Translations under genes and position numbers: made by a program | NCBI GenBank assembly: GCA_050952085.1 | Contig: JBMNKH010000003.1 | Coordinates: 345,563-409,562 of the forward strand | Length of the DNA: 64,000 nt | Direction of reading: 5' to 3' | Source of the DNA: DTU015 sp012837895 | GTDB lineage: Bacteria > Bacillota > Sulfobacillia > Fermentithermobacillales > Fermentithermobacillaceae | Notes under the pieces: model-generated | What the model was told of the DNA's origin: nothing | Database searches by the model: none | Seen by the model: only the letters and a program-made list of their open reading frames with translations | Shown here: positions 26,452 through 35,510 of the stretch, piece by piece | Numbering within the stretch: position 1 is the first letter of the stretch | Layout of the letters: every line of letters begins with the position of its first letter

Positions 26452-27249
26452 CTGAAAAAACCGCTTCTCGAAGAAGGAATTTCAGGTTTGCCAGCGAATC
26501 AATATTCTGTTCAATGTACAGAAATACGATCATGTGTTCAGCGGTTACGGAACAAGCGACCTGATATGAAGCTGGGAATCAAGCAGAGGCTATTGCCTTA
26601 GACGAGGAGATAATCATGGAAAACCAGGAGCTTCCGACTATCGTTCGCAAATCCTCGCTGTATGGTCATTGTACCGGTCATGCAAACGCTCCAGAAAGAC
26701 CTAATCCCTTGTCCGGTTACTGCCATTGTGGAGGTACTTGTGAAGGCATTCATTTTCACTTGGCTGTTTCCAGGACTTGGAGTAGCGGGTACATGTTTTC
26801 CCGACTTGTTTGGTTCTCAGGCATAAGGTGTTGAGGCTTTCATCAGACCCGTCGCAGTAGTAAGACGGAACAACAGAATATCGCAAGAATATCGCACAAA
26901 CACAGCATAGACGCAGCAAACGACGCAGCAAAGCAGATTTAACCTATACAGCAAATTTACACAGCAGCCATGTAGTAATTAACGGAACCACATTTGCACC
27001 AGATCGACGTATCTTGTTTGGACTGGGACACAGTACCGGCGGTAATCTGAACTGTCCTAGCTGAAATCCGGCAATCCTGCATGAACACCCAAGAAGGGGG
27101 GAGCAGTCAAGACTACGGGTTGAAGCATTCTAAGCGAGCAAAGGTATCCCATAAAGGCATCTCATAAGAGATAGCAGGGAAAAAGATGCAAGACATTTCA
27201 GAACTAATGCTTGAGAACATGTACTCCAAACTGAAGGAGGAATGACAGA
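26452..27249. other. Non-coding gap between module copies 1 and 2
   Basis: About 800 bp. Around 26590-26830 there is a protein-like stretch that switches frame (MENQELPTIVRKSS, then a hydrophobic run including AFIFTWLFPGLGVAGT), possibly a decayed small membrane gene. A GGAGG ribosome site for the next gene lies at 27236-27240. Copy 1 has no DUF6754 gene of its own here. Confidence 0.45.
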
Positions 27250-28035
27250 GTGTTCAAGGTAGAGACCTCTCTAACGCTGGTAGTGTTACTCGGCCTAATA
27301 TCTGTGACCGTCTACCTCATCAACAAAGGGAAGAAAGGCTACCTCCCGTATGTCCGCCCCATCGCTGCTATCGAAGCTCTAGAAGAAGCTGTGGGAAGAG
27401 CAGCTGAAATGGGAAGGCCTGTTCACTTCGCCCCGGGCTCAGGAGAACTCGATTCTGAATATGCTTCCCAGACTATCGCGGGACTCCAGATTCTGGCGCA
27501 TATTGCCCGGCTAACCGCAAGGTACGATGTGGAACTCATTGTCACCCTTTGGAAATCGGTTAGTGTGCCCATCTGCCAGGAAGTTGTAAGGCAGTCCTAC
27601 ATCGAGGAAGGCAGGATAGATGCATATTCTCCGGAGACTGTAAGGTTCTTGTCAGATGACCAGATGGCTTACACTGCAAACGCCATGGGACTTATTCAGC
27701 AGCGCGAAGTAGCGTCTAACATCTTGATCGGGCCCTTCTACATGGAGTCGTTGATGCTTGCTGAAGCGGCTTTCCAAGTAGGTTCCATCCAGATCGCAGG
27801 TACCGCCAGGATGTACCAGTTGCCCTTTTTTGTGGCTGCGTGCGACTACTGCTTGCTTGGCGAAGAAATGTATGCTGCAGGATCGTACATTGGCAGGGAT
27901 GCCATACGCCTGAACAGCATAAAGGCGATCGACTGGGCCAAGATAGCGTTTCTCGCAGTGATCATAGTAGGAGCGCTCTTGGAAACTGCAGGCGTGAGCG
28001 TCATCGGTGACTTCATAAGGACTTACGGCAACTAA
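27250..28035 (+). CDS. DUF6754-like membrane-anchored protein
   Basis: A 261-residue protein of a conserved but uncharacterised family. A membrane segment at residues 6-24 and another near 228-250 bracket a soluble domain. The most conserved-looking part is GPFYMESLMLAEAAFQVG, IQIAGTARMYQLPFFVAACD and GEEMYAAGSYIG, which I associate from memory with the DUF6754 family. It has no known catalytic motif. The start is GTG at 27250, behind GGAGG. It opens a four-gene set with 14-17-bp gaps or overlaps, so its product probably forms a complex with the next three membrane proteins. Confidence 0.7.
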   Translation: MFKVETSLTLVVLLGLISVTVYLINKGKKGYLPYVRPIAAIEALEEAVGRAAEMGRPVHFAPGSGELDSEYASQTIAGLQILAHIARLTARYDVELIVTLWKSVSVPICQEVVRQSYIEEGRIDAYSPETVRFLSDDQMAYTANAMGLIQQREVASNILIGPFYMESLMLAEAAFQVGSIQIAGTARMYQLPFFVAACDYCLLGEEMYAAGSYIGRDAIRLNSIKAIDWAKIAFLAVIIVGALLETAGVSVIGDFIRTYGN

Positions 28036-28052
28036 GGACAGGAGGGACGAGC

Positions 28053-28667
28053 ATGAGAAACAAGATTCCGTCATTCATAGTGAGTTTTGTCGGAATAGTT
28101 CTAATAGCAGAGTACTTCATTGATGCCCCGTTTCTGTCCACACTAGCTTCAGAGCTGAAGAACTGGGGTGTTATTCTCGGTGCTGCTGCCATAGTTCTCG
28201 GTATCGTAAACATCGTGGTTGTAAATATGAGGGCTGTGCGGAACAAGAAGGCAGATGCAGCCTCAACCAGTTTGCTGTTCATTGCCCTAATTGTGTTTGG
28301 TGCGCTGGGTGTGTTCGCCGGCACAGAGCACCCCCTATACCAGAAGATGTACACCAACATGTACATCCCCATGGCGACCACCATCTTCAGCATGAAAATC
28401 TTCTATATGCTCAGCGCTGCGTATAGAAGTTTCGTGGCAAAGCGTGGAGAGGCAGCCGTTATGCTTGGGATCTCGTTGATAACCCTTATTACCATCGTGC
28501 CCATTGGAGAGCAGATTTTCCCGGTTGCTCCTGTGATTCTCGACTGGCTTCAGAACGTGCCCAATGTGGCGGGCCAACGTGGAATCTTGCTTGGGGCCGC
28601 TCTCGGCTCGTTTGCAACTGCTTTGAGGACTATCTTAGGCTATGAACGCAGCAACGTGGGCCTGTAA
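28053..28667 (+). CDS. Multi-TM membrane-module protein, copy 2
   Basis: A 204-residue integral membrane protein of unknown function with six predicted membrane segments (about residues 7-25, 34-58, 68-88, 105-125, 130-155, 170-195). The C-terminal motif GQRGILLGAALGSFATALR, followed by a short GYERS tail, is shared with the frameshifted copy at 25010-25655. ATG at 28053 follows CAGGAGG. It lies 17 bp after the DUF6754-like gene and 14 bp before the next gene. Small-residue-rich helices suggest packing in a channel or carrier-like complex, but this is inference. Confidence 0.72.
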   Translation: MRNKIPSFIVSFVGIVLIAEYFIDAPFLSTLASELKNWGVILGAAAIVLGIVNIVVVNMRAVRNKKADAASTSLLFIALIVFGALGVFAGTEHPLYQKMYTNMYIPMATTIFSMKIFYMLSAAYRSFVAKRGEAAVMLGISLITLITIVPIGEQIFPVAPVILDWLQNVPNVAGQRGILLGAALGSFATALRTILGYERSNVGL

Positions 28668-28681
28668 GGAGGATTGCCGGT

Positions 28682-29530
28682 ATGATTTATGACAAACTTC
28701 GCGACATAGATCGTTCTTGGCTATACGCAGGGTTTCTCCTGGTAACCCTGTTCCCGTTGGTTTTCCCTATACCGCTGCCGGTCACGGTTACGGATACCAC
28801 ACAACAGGTGTATGACGTAGTGGACGCTCTCAAACCCGGCGATGCGGTTCTGCTTTCAGTGGAATTTGCTGCTGACATGTCAGCCGAGCTTTATCCTGGG
28901 CTTGAAGCGGTATACAAACATATTGTGAGCAAGCCAGGGGTAAAAGTGGTGATGATCGCGACTTCTGCCGACGGCCCGATGTTTGTGCAGAGACTGCTGG
29001 ATACCATTGATGCCGGTGACAAACAGTACGGCACAGATCTTGTAAACCTCGGATTCTTGCCAGGCGGCGAAAGCGCAATTGCTGCCTTTTGTCAGGACGT
29101 ACACAAGACTTTCCCCAGGGATTATTATGGGACTGACATAAAATCCCTGCCGGCAATGGAAAACCTGAAGAGCGCCACTGATTTTGCACTGATAATCAAC
29201 GACTCGTCAGGCGGACTTGGCCCAGTGGGTTGGATCCGCCAAGCTCATACCAACTATGGCACAACTGTAGCTACGATATTGGGCCAGGACATGGCATTGT
29301 CTGCCCTGCCATACATCAACTCTAAACAGCTGTCTGGATTGGTGGCAGGCCTGAGGGGCGCTGCCGAATATGAGAAACTCCTGGACATTGTCGGGAGCGG
29401 TACTGCGGGTATGGGTGCCCAATCGTTTGCAGCCGTGTACTTCCTTGCACTGTTGGTAGTGGCAAACATCGGTTTCTTGGGACAAGCCCGTGCTGAGAAG
29501 AGACAGTCCAACGCCGGAGGTGGAAACTAA
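28682..29530 (+). CDS. Membrane-anchored module protein, copy 2
   Basis: A 282-residue protein with a membrane segment at each end (about residues 14-33 and 250-270) and a soluble domain of some 210 residues between them. The domain alternates strands and helices (DAVLLSVEF, VKVVMIATSA, DLVNLGFLPGGESAIAAF), suggesting a Rossmann-like or periplasmic-binding-like fold, but no family is recognised. Its truncated paralogue is at 25688-26446. ATG at 28682 follows AAGGAGG. Its stop overlaps the next ATG by one base, indicating translational coupling. Confidence 0.72.
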   Translation: MIYDKLRDIDRSWLYAGFLLVTLFPLVFPIPLPVTVTDTTQQVYDVVDALKPGDAVLLSVEFAADMSAELYPGLEAVYKHIVSKPGVKVVMIATSADGPMFVQRLLDTIDAGDKQYGTDLVNLGFLPGGESAIAAFCQDVHKTFPRDYYGTDIKSLPAMENLKSATDFALIINDSSGGLGPVGWIRQAHTNYGTTVATILGQDMALSALPYINSKQLSGLVAGLRGAAEYEKLLDIVGSGTAGMGAQSFAAVYFLALLVVANIGFLGQARAEKRQSNAGGGN

Positions 29531-30129
29531 TGAGCACCGATATCTGGGTATGGATTTCATCGATTCTAAGTCTGTGCATATTCTCTTTCCTGTGGAAAGA
29601 CTCAATAGCTTATAGGATGGCTCAGAACGTATTCCTCGGTATTGGGGCAGGCCACGGTTTGGCAATTGCCTTTAGAAGCTTGCGCAACTCGCTGTTCTAC
29701 CCCTTGTTCCAGGAAGGGCGGTTGACTCTTCTTATACCGTTGGTCTTGGTAGTCCTGCTGTACACCAAGTTAATGCCGAAAGTGGAATATCTTAGCCGGA
29801 TTTCCCTGGCGTTTCCCATTGGACTGGGGGCAGGGATAATTCTCAGGAGCACTATCAGCGGCCAGCTCTTCCCGCAGGTTGCGGCTACTATGCTCCCTCT
29901 CAACTCGATAAACAACATCATAATTGTTGTGGGAACTTTCTGTGTGACCTACTACTTCCTCTTTACAGTAAAACCGAAGAAGAATGCAGAGGCAGTTGGC
30001 AAGATCGGCATATATCTCATGATGGTCACTTTCGGGTTGTCATTTGCAACGTCAGTGGCTGCAAACACTGCAATTTACCTTGGATTCCTGCAGAATATAT
30101 TCGGAACCTGGCTAGGCATTATCAAATAA
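29530..30129 (+). CDS. Second multi-TM module protein
   Basis: A 199-residue integral membrane protein with about six hydrophobic segments. It has two Gly-rich helix motifs (FLGIGAGHGLAIAFRSLR and IGLGAGIILRSTISG), then VVGTFCVTYYFLFTV and a conserved C-terminus GTWLGIIK. The same C-terminal half recurs in the fragment at 32137-32549. ATG at 29530 overlaps the previous stop. It closes the module; the D-aminoacylase-type gene begins 36 bp later and may be co-transcribed. Function unknown. Confidence 0.72.
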   Translation: MSTDIWVWISSILSLCIFSFLWKDSIAYRMAQNVFLGIGAGHGLAIAFRSLRNSLFYPLFQEGRLTLLIPLVLVVLLYTKLMPKVEYLSRISLAFPIGLGAGIILRSTISGQLFPQVAATMLPLNSINNIIIVVGTFCVTYYFLFTVKPKKNAEAVGKIGIYLMMVTFGLSFATSVAANTAIYLGFLQNIFGTWLGIIK

Positions 30130-30165
30130 CGTCAGTTCCTGTGTAAGGGAAAGGGGTGTTAGCAA

Positions 30166-31755
30166 GTGGAACAAATCAAAGCAGCAAATTGCTTCCTCCT
30201 GGAAAACCTGACGATCTATGACGGTACAGGCGCTCCACCTGTGTCAGGCGATATTCTGATATGCGATGGCAAGATCGTCGCCTTGGGGCGGGTGGATAGC
30301 TCAGCTGTTCCGGCTGGGGCTGTCAAATATGATTGCAGCGGGCTTTGTGCTTCGCCTGGTTTCATAGACGTCCACAGCCACTCAGACGGGGGCATCATCT
30401 TGCATCCTGAAGCAGAATGCCTCATAAGGCAGGGGATTACGACTTCAGTCGGAGGCAACTGCGGAGGAAGCGCAGGTGGAACGTCTTTCTGGACTGAGAA
30501 AAACCGGTCCAAGTACCTGGCTCTTGGAGTCAGGTGGGAAGACTTTCCCGGCTTCCTAAGCGCAGTGGAGCAAGTGCAGCCGGCAGTCAACCTTGCCATG
30601 TTGTTTGGACATGGTGATGTAAGGGTTCAAGTGCTTGGCAACTCAGGAAGGAAACCCACACCTGAGGAAAAGCAGAAGATGTTCGATATAGCCTGTGAAC
30701 ATATGCAGGCCGGTGCGTTTGGTGTTTCAAGCGGGCTTGAATATGTACCGGGCAGGTTCGCAGACGTTGACGAACTGGTGACTGTATCGAAACCCGTGGC
30801 AGAAGCTGATGGCATCCATTCCATGCACATGCGCAACGAAGGCCCGGCGCTTTTCGAAGCCGTCCAGGAAGCACTGGAAGTCACGGAAAAGAGCGGTGTG
30901 AGGTTTGAGATCTCCCACCTCAAAGCCGTAGGAGAAGACAACTGGGGCAAGCTTCCCAAGGTCTTGGAGATGTTGGATGAGGCAAACGCCCGGGGCATAG
31001 ACATTTCCGCGGACGTGTATCCATACCTGGCATCAAGCACTGAACTTGCCATTGTGTTGCCTGACTGGGTGTTAGAGAATGGCAAGGCTGCGGCAGTAGA
31101 GCTGCTTGTGGAAGGTAGCCCTGTGCGTGAGCGGATAGTTGCCGAGTCCCATGCGCGCACTGAAAAGCAGGGCGGATGGGACAAGATCGTGGTCATTTCG
31201 GTAGAGAATCCCGAGGACAAGTGGATGGAAGGGCTCAATGTGCAGGAAATCGCCCTTAATTCCGGCAAACCTCCTCAGGAAGAAGCACTTGACATCCTGG
31301 TTAGCAGCAAAATGAGGGTCTCAATAATCAGGCATTCAATGAGCGAAGACGACCTTATAGCGGCGATGAAACATCCCAGGGTCTGCTTTGTGACAGACGG
31401 TCACGTAGCAGTAGAGGCAGAAGGGAATATCCACCCGCGAAGCATCGGAACGTACCCGAGGGTGCTTGGCCGTTATGTGAGAGAGAAGAATGTCTTGACC
31501 TTGGAAGAAGCAATCAGGAAAATGACTTCCTTGCCTGCTTCTAAGATGCAGATCCGCGACCGGGGTGTGCTGAAGCCAGGAATGGCCGCTGATGTTGTGA
31601 TTTTCGACAGTGATACGATCATAGACAACAGCACTTTCCAGAAGCCCTGGCAGTTCCCGTCGGGGATTTTCGGGGTATTCGTCAACGGCCGGCCTGTGCT
31701 GTGGGAGGGTGGCCCCACAGGTCTGAGGTCTGGGAAGGTACTAAGGAAACGGTAA
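30166..31755 (+). CDS. N-acyl-D-amino-acid deacylase family amidohydrolase
   Basis: A 529-residue metal-dependent amidohydrolase. The metal motif HSHSD (His70, His72, Asp74) and a Cys in GGNCGG (Cys99), which corresponds to the unusual cysteine ligand of D-aminoacylases, are present. Further catalytic-site histidines are in MHMRNEG and ISHLKA, and an Asp in VTDGH. The family releases D-amino acids from N-acyl forms or opens related rings. The start is GTG at 30166 behind an AAAGGGG stretch. Its place directly after the membrane module suggests the module may handle the substrate or product, which is inference. Confidence 0.9.
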   Translation: MEQIKAANCFLLENLTIYDGTGAPPVSGDILICDGKIVALGRVDSSAVPAGAVKYDCSGLCASPGFIDVHSHSDGGIILHPEAECLIRQGITTSVGGNCGGSAGGTSFWTEKNRSKYLALGVRWEDFPGFLSAVEQVQPAVNLAMLFGHGDVRVQVLGNSGRKPTPEEKQKMFDIACEHMQAGAFGVSSGLEYVPGRFADVDELVTVSKPVAEADGIHSMHMRNEGPALFEAVQEALEVTEKSGVRFEISHLKAVGEDNWGKLPKVLEMLDEANARGIDISADVYPYLASSTELAIVLPDWVLENGKAAAVELLVEGSPVRERIVAESHARTEKQGGWDKIVVISVENPEDKWMEGLNVQEIALNSGKPPQEEALDILVSSKMRVSIIRHSMSEDDLIAAMKHPRVCFVTDGHVAVEAEGNIHPRSIGTYPRVLGRYVREKNVLTLEEAIRKMTSLPASKMQIRDRGVLKPGMAADVVIFDSDTIIDNSTFQKPWQFPSGIFGVFVNGRPVLWEGGPTGLRSGKVLRKR

Positions 31756-32136
31756 AGGGAAGCCCGTCAATGATCTATGGGTGGCGGGTTTCTAGGCTGG
31801 CGAGTTCTTGAGGGAACACCAGAAGCAAATGATGCATTCATGTGGCTGCTGCCGGCAGTTTTGAGAAGAGAGTCATAGCTGCCCGGTGGCAGCCACTTTG
31901 GTTAAGAACCCTTCACCTTGGGAGCAAACCTGGTACCAGAACCCACCGCGTTTGCCTGCAACTTGACTTCCAAGTCTGATTTGGGCTCTAAACAGGAATG
32001 AATACCCTGCCATAAAATGTTTTGTGGCAAAGAAGGATTTTTTCTCCAAGCCCATAGACAGATTATTGGCAAACTAGAGGGCTGGGCGAATAGTCCGAGT
32101 TTGCTGAAAATTGCATTCGGAAGGCAGGTGAAAACA
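31756..32136. other. Intergenic region with a relative of the GGTACCAG repeat
   Basis: About 380 bp. An imperfect inverted repeat (AAGCCCGTC ... GGCGGGTTT, 31760-31790) may end the upstream transcript. Around 31930-31980, CTGGTACCAGAACCCACC followed by TTGCCTGCAACTTG resembles a unit of the 33-bp array at 4495-4723. No intact gene. Confidence 0.5.
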
Positions 32137-32549
32137 ATGACAATTGCACAAGGCCAGGTATTCTCATTCATCACACTGGTGATCCATGGATTAGCCGCTA
32201 CCACATCTGCTTCTTGCTGGGTATCGGTTCAGCATACTTCTTGACAACGCAGTTCAAGCCCATGTTCATCGACCAGATCCGTGCCACCTTCCTGCCCCTC
32301 TGGGTTGCAGGCGATTGGTGGGCCAGCGTCTCCAATATCTTGTATGTCGTGGGTACATTCACCGCCCTGGTATACTTCTTGTTCACACTTGAGAAAAAGG
32401 GCATCCAGGGCAAGGTCTCCAGCATTGGCCGCTGGACCATGATGTTGGCGTTCGGAGCGGCGTTTGGCAACACTGTAATGGCACGTGTATCGTTGTTCCT
32501 TGGCAGGATGCAATTCTTGCTGGGTGACTGGTTGGGAATAGTCAAGTGA
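32137..32549 (+). pseudogene. Membrane-module fragment, third partial copy
   Basis: The frame from about 32170 to 32549 encodes FLLGIGSAYFLTTQF, then NILYVVGTFTALVYFLFTL, ending GDWLGIVK, matching the C-terminal half of the 199-residue protein at 29530-30129. The ATG at 32137 with an AGGCAGGTG upstream reads MTIAQGQVFSFIT in another frame, so a frameshift near 32170 plus loss of the N-terminal half leaves a remnant. It shows that the module was once present in more than one copy here. Confidence 0.65.
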
Positions 32550-32613
32550 ATCTGAGGCTTTGAAACGCAGGGAACGGACCTGGTTGACTGTTGGATGTTT
32601 GAAAGGCGGTTGA

Positions 32614-32655
32614 GGCTGGTGCCGGGAGATCCGGCCAGGCTCCCCGGTCCCAGCC
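32614..32655 (+). terminator. Strong GC-rich hairpin
   Basis: Arms GGCTGG-TGCCGGGAG and CTCCCCGGTC-CCAGCC pair around a short loop. There is no clear U tract, so termination is likely but not certain. Confidence 0.5.
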
Positions 32656-32796
32656 TAGAGCCAGGGCACAGCCAGGTACGTCCCTGCGTATCTCAGTCAG
32701 CCGTCTTCTGAGACATATTGCCAGGAGGTTACGTATGAGTTAAGATATATTTGACGCTCGCAAAGAAAAATACACATTGTCGGAAGGTGATAATGA

Positions 32797-34107
32797 GTGG
32801 ACGACCCCGGAGGTAGTAGTTACCTTGTAGCGTTGTGTTGTTTGGTGTTGTCTGCATATTTCTCCGGCTCAGAGAGCGCCATATTTTCCTCGGATGAAGT
32901 CAAACTTAAGAGTAAGTATCCTGGGAACAAGAGGGCTCAACAAGTCCTTGGTTTGAAAAAGAACCCCAATTCCATGCTCTCGAGTATCTTACTCGGCAAT
33001 ACCCTTGTGAACATTTTGTTCTCTTCAACATTTACCGTTATTGTCTACGCCTTGCTTCCCAAGTCAAAAGGATTGGCAGAGGCCCTGTCAGTTGTGTTCG
33101 GGACTGTCTTGGTCTTGCTGTTTGGCGAGATTACGCCGAAACTGCTGGCAGGTTCAAATCCAGAGGGCCTTGCCATAAAGGTTGTGGGAAGCCTTTCGTG
33201 GTTGCGGCTAATCTTGAAGCCTTTGACAGACATATTGGAGAAGGTAGCGTCTTTGTTTTCGTGGTTGCTGCCTAAGCAAGGCCTTGATCCAGAGGACTTA
33301 GAGGAAATGTCTGAAGCCAGGGTAATGGCTGCGCTTGAGTATGGGGAAGATATGGGAGCTATCAGCTATACCGAGAAAGAGATAATCACCGGGGTAATTG
33401 ATTCCCGGGACATTGACGTATCCGAAGTTATGGTCCCGCGCCCGAGAATGGTAGCTATAGAAGAGCATGCAAGCGCCCTGGAAGCCCTCAAACTTATGTT
33501 GAGAGAAGGGTTTTCGCGGATCCCTGTGTACCATGGCTCAAGGGACAACATAACCGGTGTTGTGAACATCAAATCTCTAGCTAGATTCCTTGGAGAAAGG
33601 CCTTCGGATTGGGAGGATGCACTGGCCGACATTCCAGTCAAGCAGTTTGCAGTTACCCCTCATTTCGTACCTGAAAGCAAGAATGTATCTGACCTGCTGC
33701 AGGAAATGAAGGGTTTGGGGGTACACATGGCTATTGTTGTAGACGAGTACGATGGTGTTTCAGGCCTGGTAACCATCGAAGACCTGATCGAGGAATTTGT
33801 TGGAGACATACAGGACGAGTATGATTCTGAGAATGCCGAATACGTGGTGCTAGGTGAAGGCAAGTGGCGGGTGCCTGGAAGCATCAGCCTGGTTGAACTT
33901 GAGGACTTCACCGGCATTGAAATAGATAATGAAGACTGTGACTCACTGGCTGGCCTTGTCATGACATGCCTTGACAGGGTACCCGTGCCGGGCGACGCTT
34001 TTTGCCTTATCGAACCGAGGGTTTGTTTCACGGTAGAAGAGGTCAAGGGTCCGAGAATCAACAAGGTACTGGTGGAAAGGATAGAGGGAGAAACCGGACA
34101 ACAATGA
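32797..34107 (+). CDS. CNNM/CorC-HlyC family membrane protein (CBS domains)
   Basis: A 436-residue protein with an N-terminal DUF21/CNNM membrane domain (about residues 1-165, with SGSESAIFSSDE and GEITPKLLA), a CBS pair (about 200-330, ending DEYDGVSGLVTIEDLIEE) and a C-terminal CorC_HlyC domain. The family is linked to magnesium or other cation efflux in the cytoplasmic membrane. I take GTG at 32797 as start, behind GAAGGTG. The next gene, a paralogue, starts within its stop codon, so the two are translationally coupled and may work as a heteromer. Confidence 0.92.
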   Translation: MDDPGGSSYLVALCCLVLSAYFSGSESAIFSSDEVKLKSKYPGNKRAQQVLGLKKNPNSMLSSILLGNTLVNILFSSTFTVIVYALLPKSKGLAEALSVVFGTVLVLLFGEITPKLLAGSNPEGLAIKVVGSLSWLRLILKPLTDILEKVASLFSWLLPKQGLDPEDLEEMSEARVMAALEYGEDMGAISYTEKEIITGVIDSRDIDVSEVMVPRPRMVAIEEHASALEALKLMLREGFSRIPVYHGSRDNITGVVNIKSLARFLGERPSDWEDALADIPVKQFAVTPHFVPESKNVSDLLQEMKGLGVHMAIVVDEYDGVSGLVTIEDLIEEFVGDIQDEYDSENAEYVVLGEGKWRVPGSISLVELEDFTGIEIDNEDCDSLAGLVMTCLDRVPVPGDAFCLIEPRVCFTVEEVKGPRINKVLVERIEGETGQQ

Positions 34108-35186
34108 GCGCTGATATACCGATAGTTTCACTCTTGCTGAGAATTGCTGTGCTGATTATATCCGTTCTGGCCGTAGGGTTTTTCGCAGGTGCGGAGACTG
34201 CGTTCCTGGCCATGGACAAATGGGTGATAAGCAGCCTTTCAACTGAAGGCGACAAGAGGGCTCGCGTGCTTCAGGGACTCAAAGACAATTCAGAAAACAC
34301 ATTATCTGCCCTTTTGGTAGGGACCAACGTGTTCACGATCCTGGTATCAGTGAGCGCATTGTCAATAGCGTACACCCTGGGTTTCAACAGGCCTATCCAT
34401 GTGACAGTGGTTTCGCTCCTTGCCACGGCTGTGATTTTCATATTCTCTGAACTTATTCCCAAGACCTACACGGCAAACGCTCCTACTGAATCAGCTCTTT
34501 CTGTGTCTATACCCCTTGGGATTGCGGTGAAGGCCTTAAGCCCTGTGGCATACCTTGTGGCAGTGCTTCCAGGGTTCCTCGTCTCTGTGTTTTCAAGAGG
34601 CAGCAAGTCTGCTTCAGATGAGCCGGAATCAGAGGTCATGGCAATATTTGAGATTGCCGAAGAAGATGGGTATGTGACACCAGAGGATAAGGATGTTATT
34701 GACAGCGTGTTTAGTTCCAGGAGCAAGACTGTGGCAGAGATAATGCAGCCTTGGAACAAGGTGGTAGCCTATGAGCCCGGTGTTACCTTATGGCAAGCTG
34801 TGGACATGTTCGATTCCCACAGGTATAGCCGCGTTCCTGTGGTTTCTGCAGGCGGCGACGTACTGGGTGTGGTGTACATCAAGGACGTTGTGCGTGAGGT
34901 TGTGTCCAACCCGGAAAACGCTGCATTGCCTGTAACCCATGTGATGCGCCCGCCACATCAGGTAATGGCTGGAGAAAACATCCTGACCGTGTTTTCCAAG
35001 CTAAAGCGGATGAAGGTTCACCTAGCAGTGGTAGTCCAGGGGAAGAAGCCTGTGGGTATCGTAACCATGGAAGACTTGTTGAAGGAACTTGTGGGTGACA
35101 TTCCAGAGGAAGTCCACGTTGACGAGGCTGCCGATACCTTGTCAAGATATCGCCAGTCAGGAATGACCCTAAGCGGCACACATTAA
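34104..35186 (+). CDS. Second CNNM/CBS-domain membrane protein
   Basis: A 360-residue paralogue of the preceding protein, with a DUF21 membrane domain (AGAETAFLAMDKW, SELIPKTYTAN) and a CBS pair (about residues 205-330, ending GIVTMEDLLKELVGD). It lacks the C-terminal CorC_HlyC domain that its neighbour has. The frame opens at 34002, but the ATG at 34104, overlapping the upstream stop as ATGA, fits the family start SADIPIVSLL. Coupling to a full-length partner suggests a two-subunit cation exporter or regulator. Confidence 0.9.
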   Translation: MSADIPIVSLLLRIAVLIISVLAVGFFAGAETAFLAMDKWVISSLSTEGDKRARVLQGLKDNSENTLSALLVGTNVFTILVSVSALSIAYTLGFNRPIHVTVVSLLATAVIFIFSELIPKTYTANAPTESALSVSIPLGIAVKALSPVAYLVAVLPGFLVSVFSRGSKSASDEPESEVMAIFEIAEEDGYVTPEDKDVIDSVFSSRSKTVAEIMQPWNKVVAYEPGVTLWQAVDMFDSHRYSRVPVVSAGGDVLGVVYIKDVVREVVSNPENAALPVTHVMRPPHQVMAGENILTVFSKLKRMKVHLAVVVQGKKPVGIVTMEDLLKELVGDIPEEVHVDEAADTLSRYRQSGMTLSGTH

Positions 35187-35235
35187 CCGGTATGTAAACC
35201 GGCACAGCCTTCCGGAGGCTTGTATGGGATCGTAC

Positions 35236-35260
35236 GGCCTTCCGGGAGGCTGTTTGTTTG
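35236..35260 (+). terminator. Hairpin terminator after the CNNM pair
   Basis: GGCCT-TCCGGG-AGGCT hairpin followed by TGTTTGTTTG. A similar weaker hairpin lies 25-30 bp upstream. Confidence 0.6.
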
Positions 35261-35386
35261 TGGAACATCCAACCGGAATTGTGATAGAATCATACATGTT
35301 CCCGGGGACTCAGAGCCCGCTCAAACCCCGCTTGAAAAATCTCGTTCCTTCTTTCACTAAATGCCGTTAAGTTTCATTAAACATTG

Positions 35387-35415
35387 TTGCTTTTTCATTT
35401 TGGGTATGTTATAGT
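35387..35415 (+). promoter_or_regulatory. Sigma-A-type promoter of the hydrogenase operon
   Basis: A -35 element TTGCTT (35387-35392) and a -10 element TATAGT (35410-35415) separated by 17 bp. Transcription would begin near 35422, just before the Rex-like operator and about 90 bp before the first gene. Confidence 0.65.
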
Positions 35416-35426
35416 TCTCTGGGGAC

Positions 35427-35444
35427 TTGTGAATACATTCACAA
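35427..35444. promoter_or_regulatory. Rex-type redox operator
   Basis: TTGTGAATACATTCACAA is a perfect 18-bp palindrome matching the Rex consensus TTGTGAAnnnnTTCACAA. Rex represses fermentative and hydrogenase genes when NADH/NAD+ is low. Its place just downstream of the predicted start site fits repression of the hydrogenase operon. Confidence 0.85.
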
Positions 35445-35510
35445 AGGCGGCTTTCATTGTAGCTATGTCCAAAGCAAGAGACAAAGACAGAGGGGAAAGG
35501 AGGATCTCCC

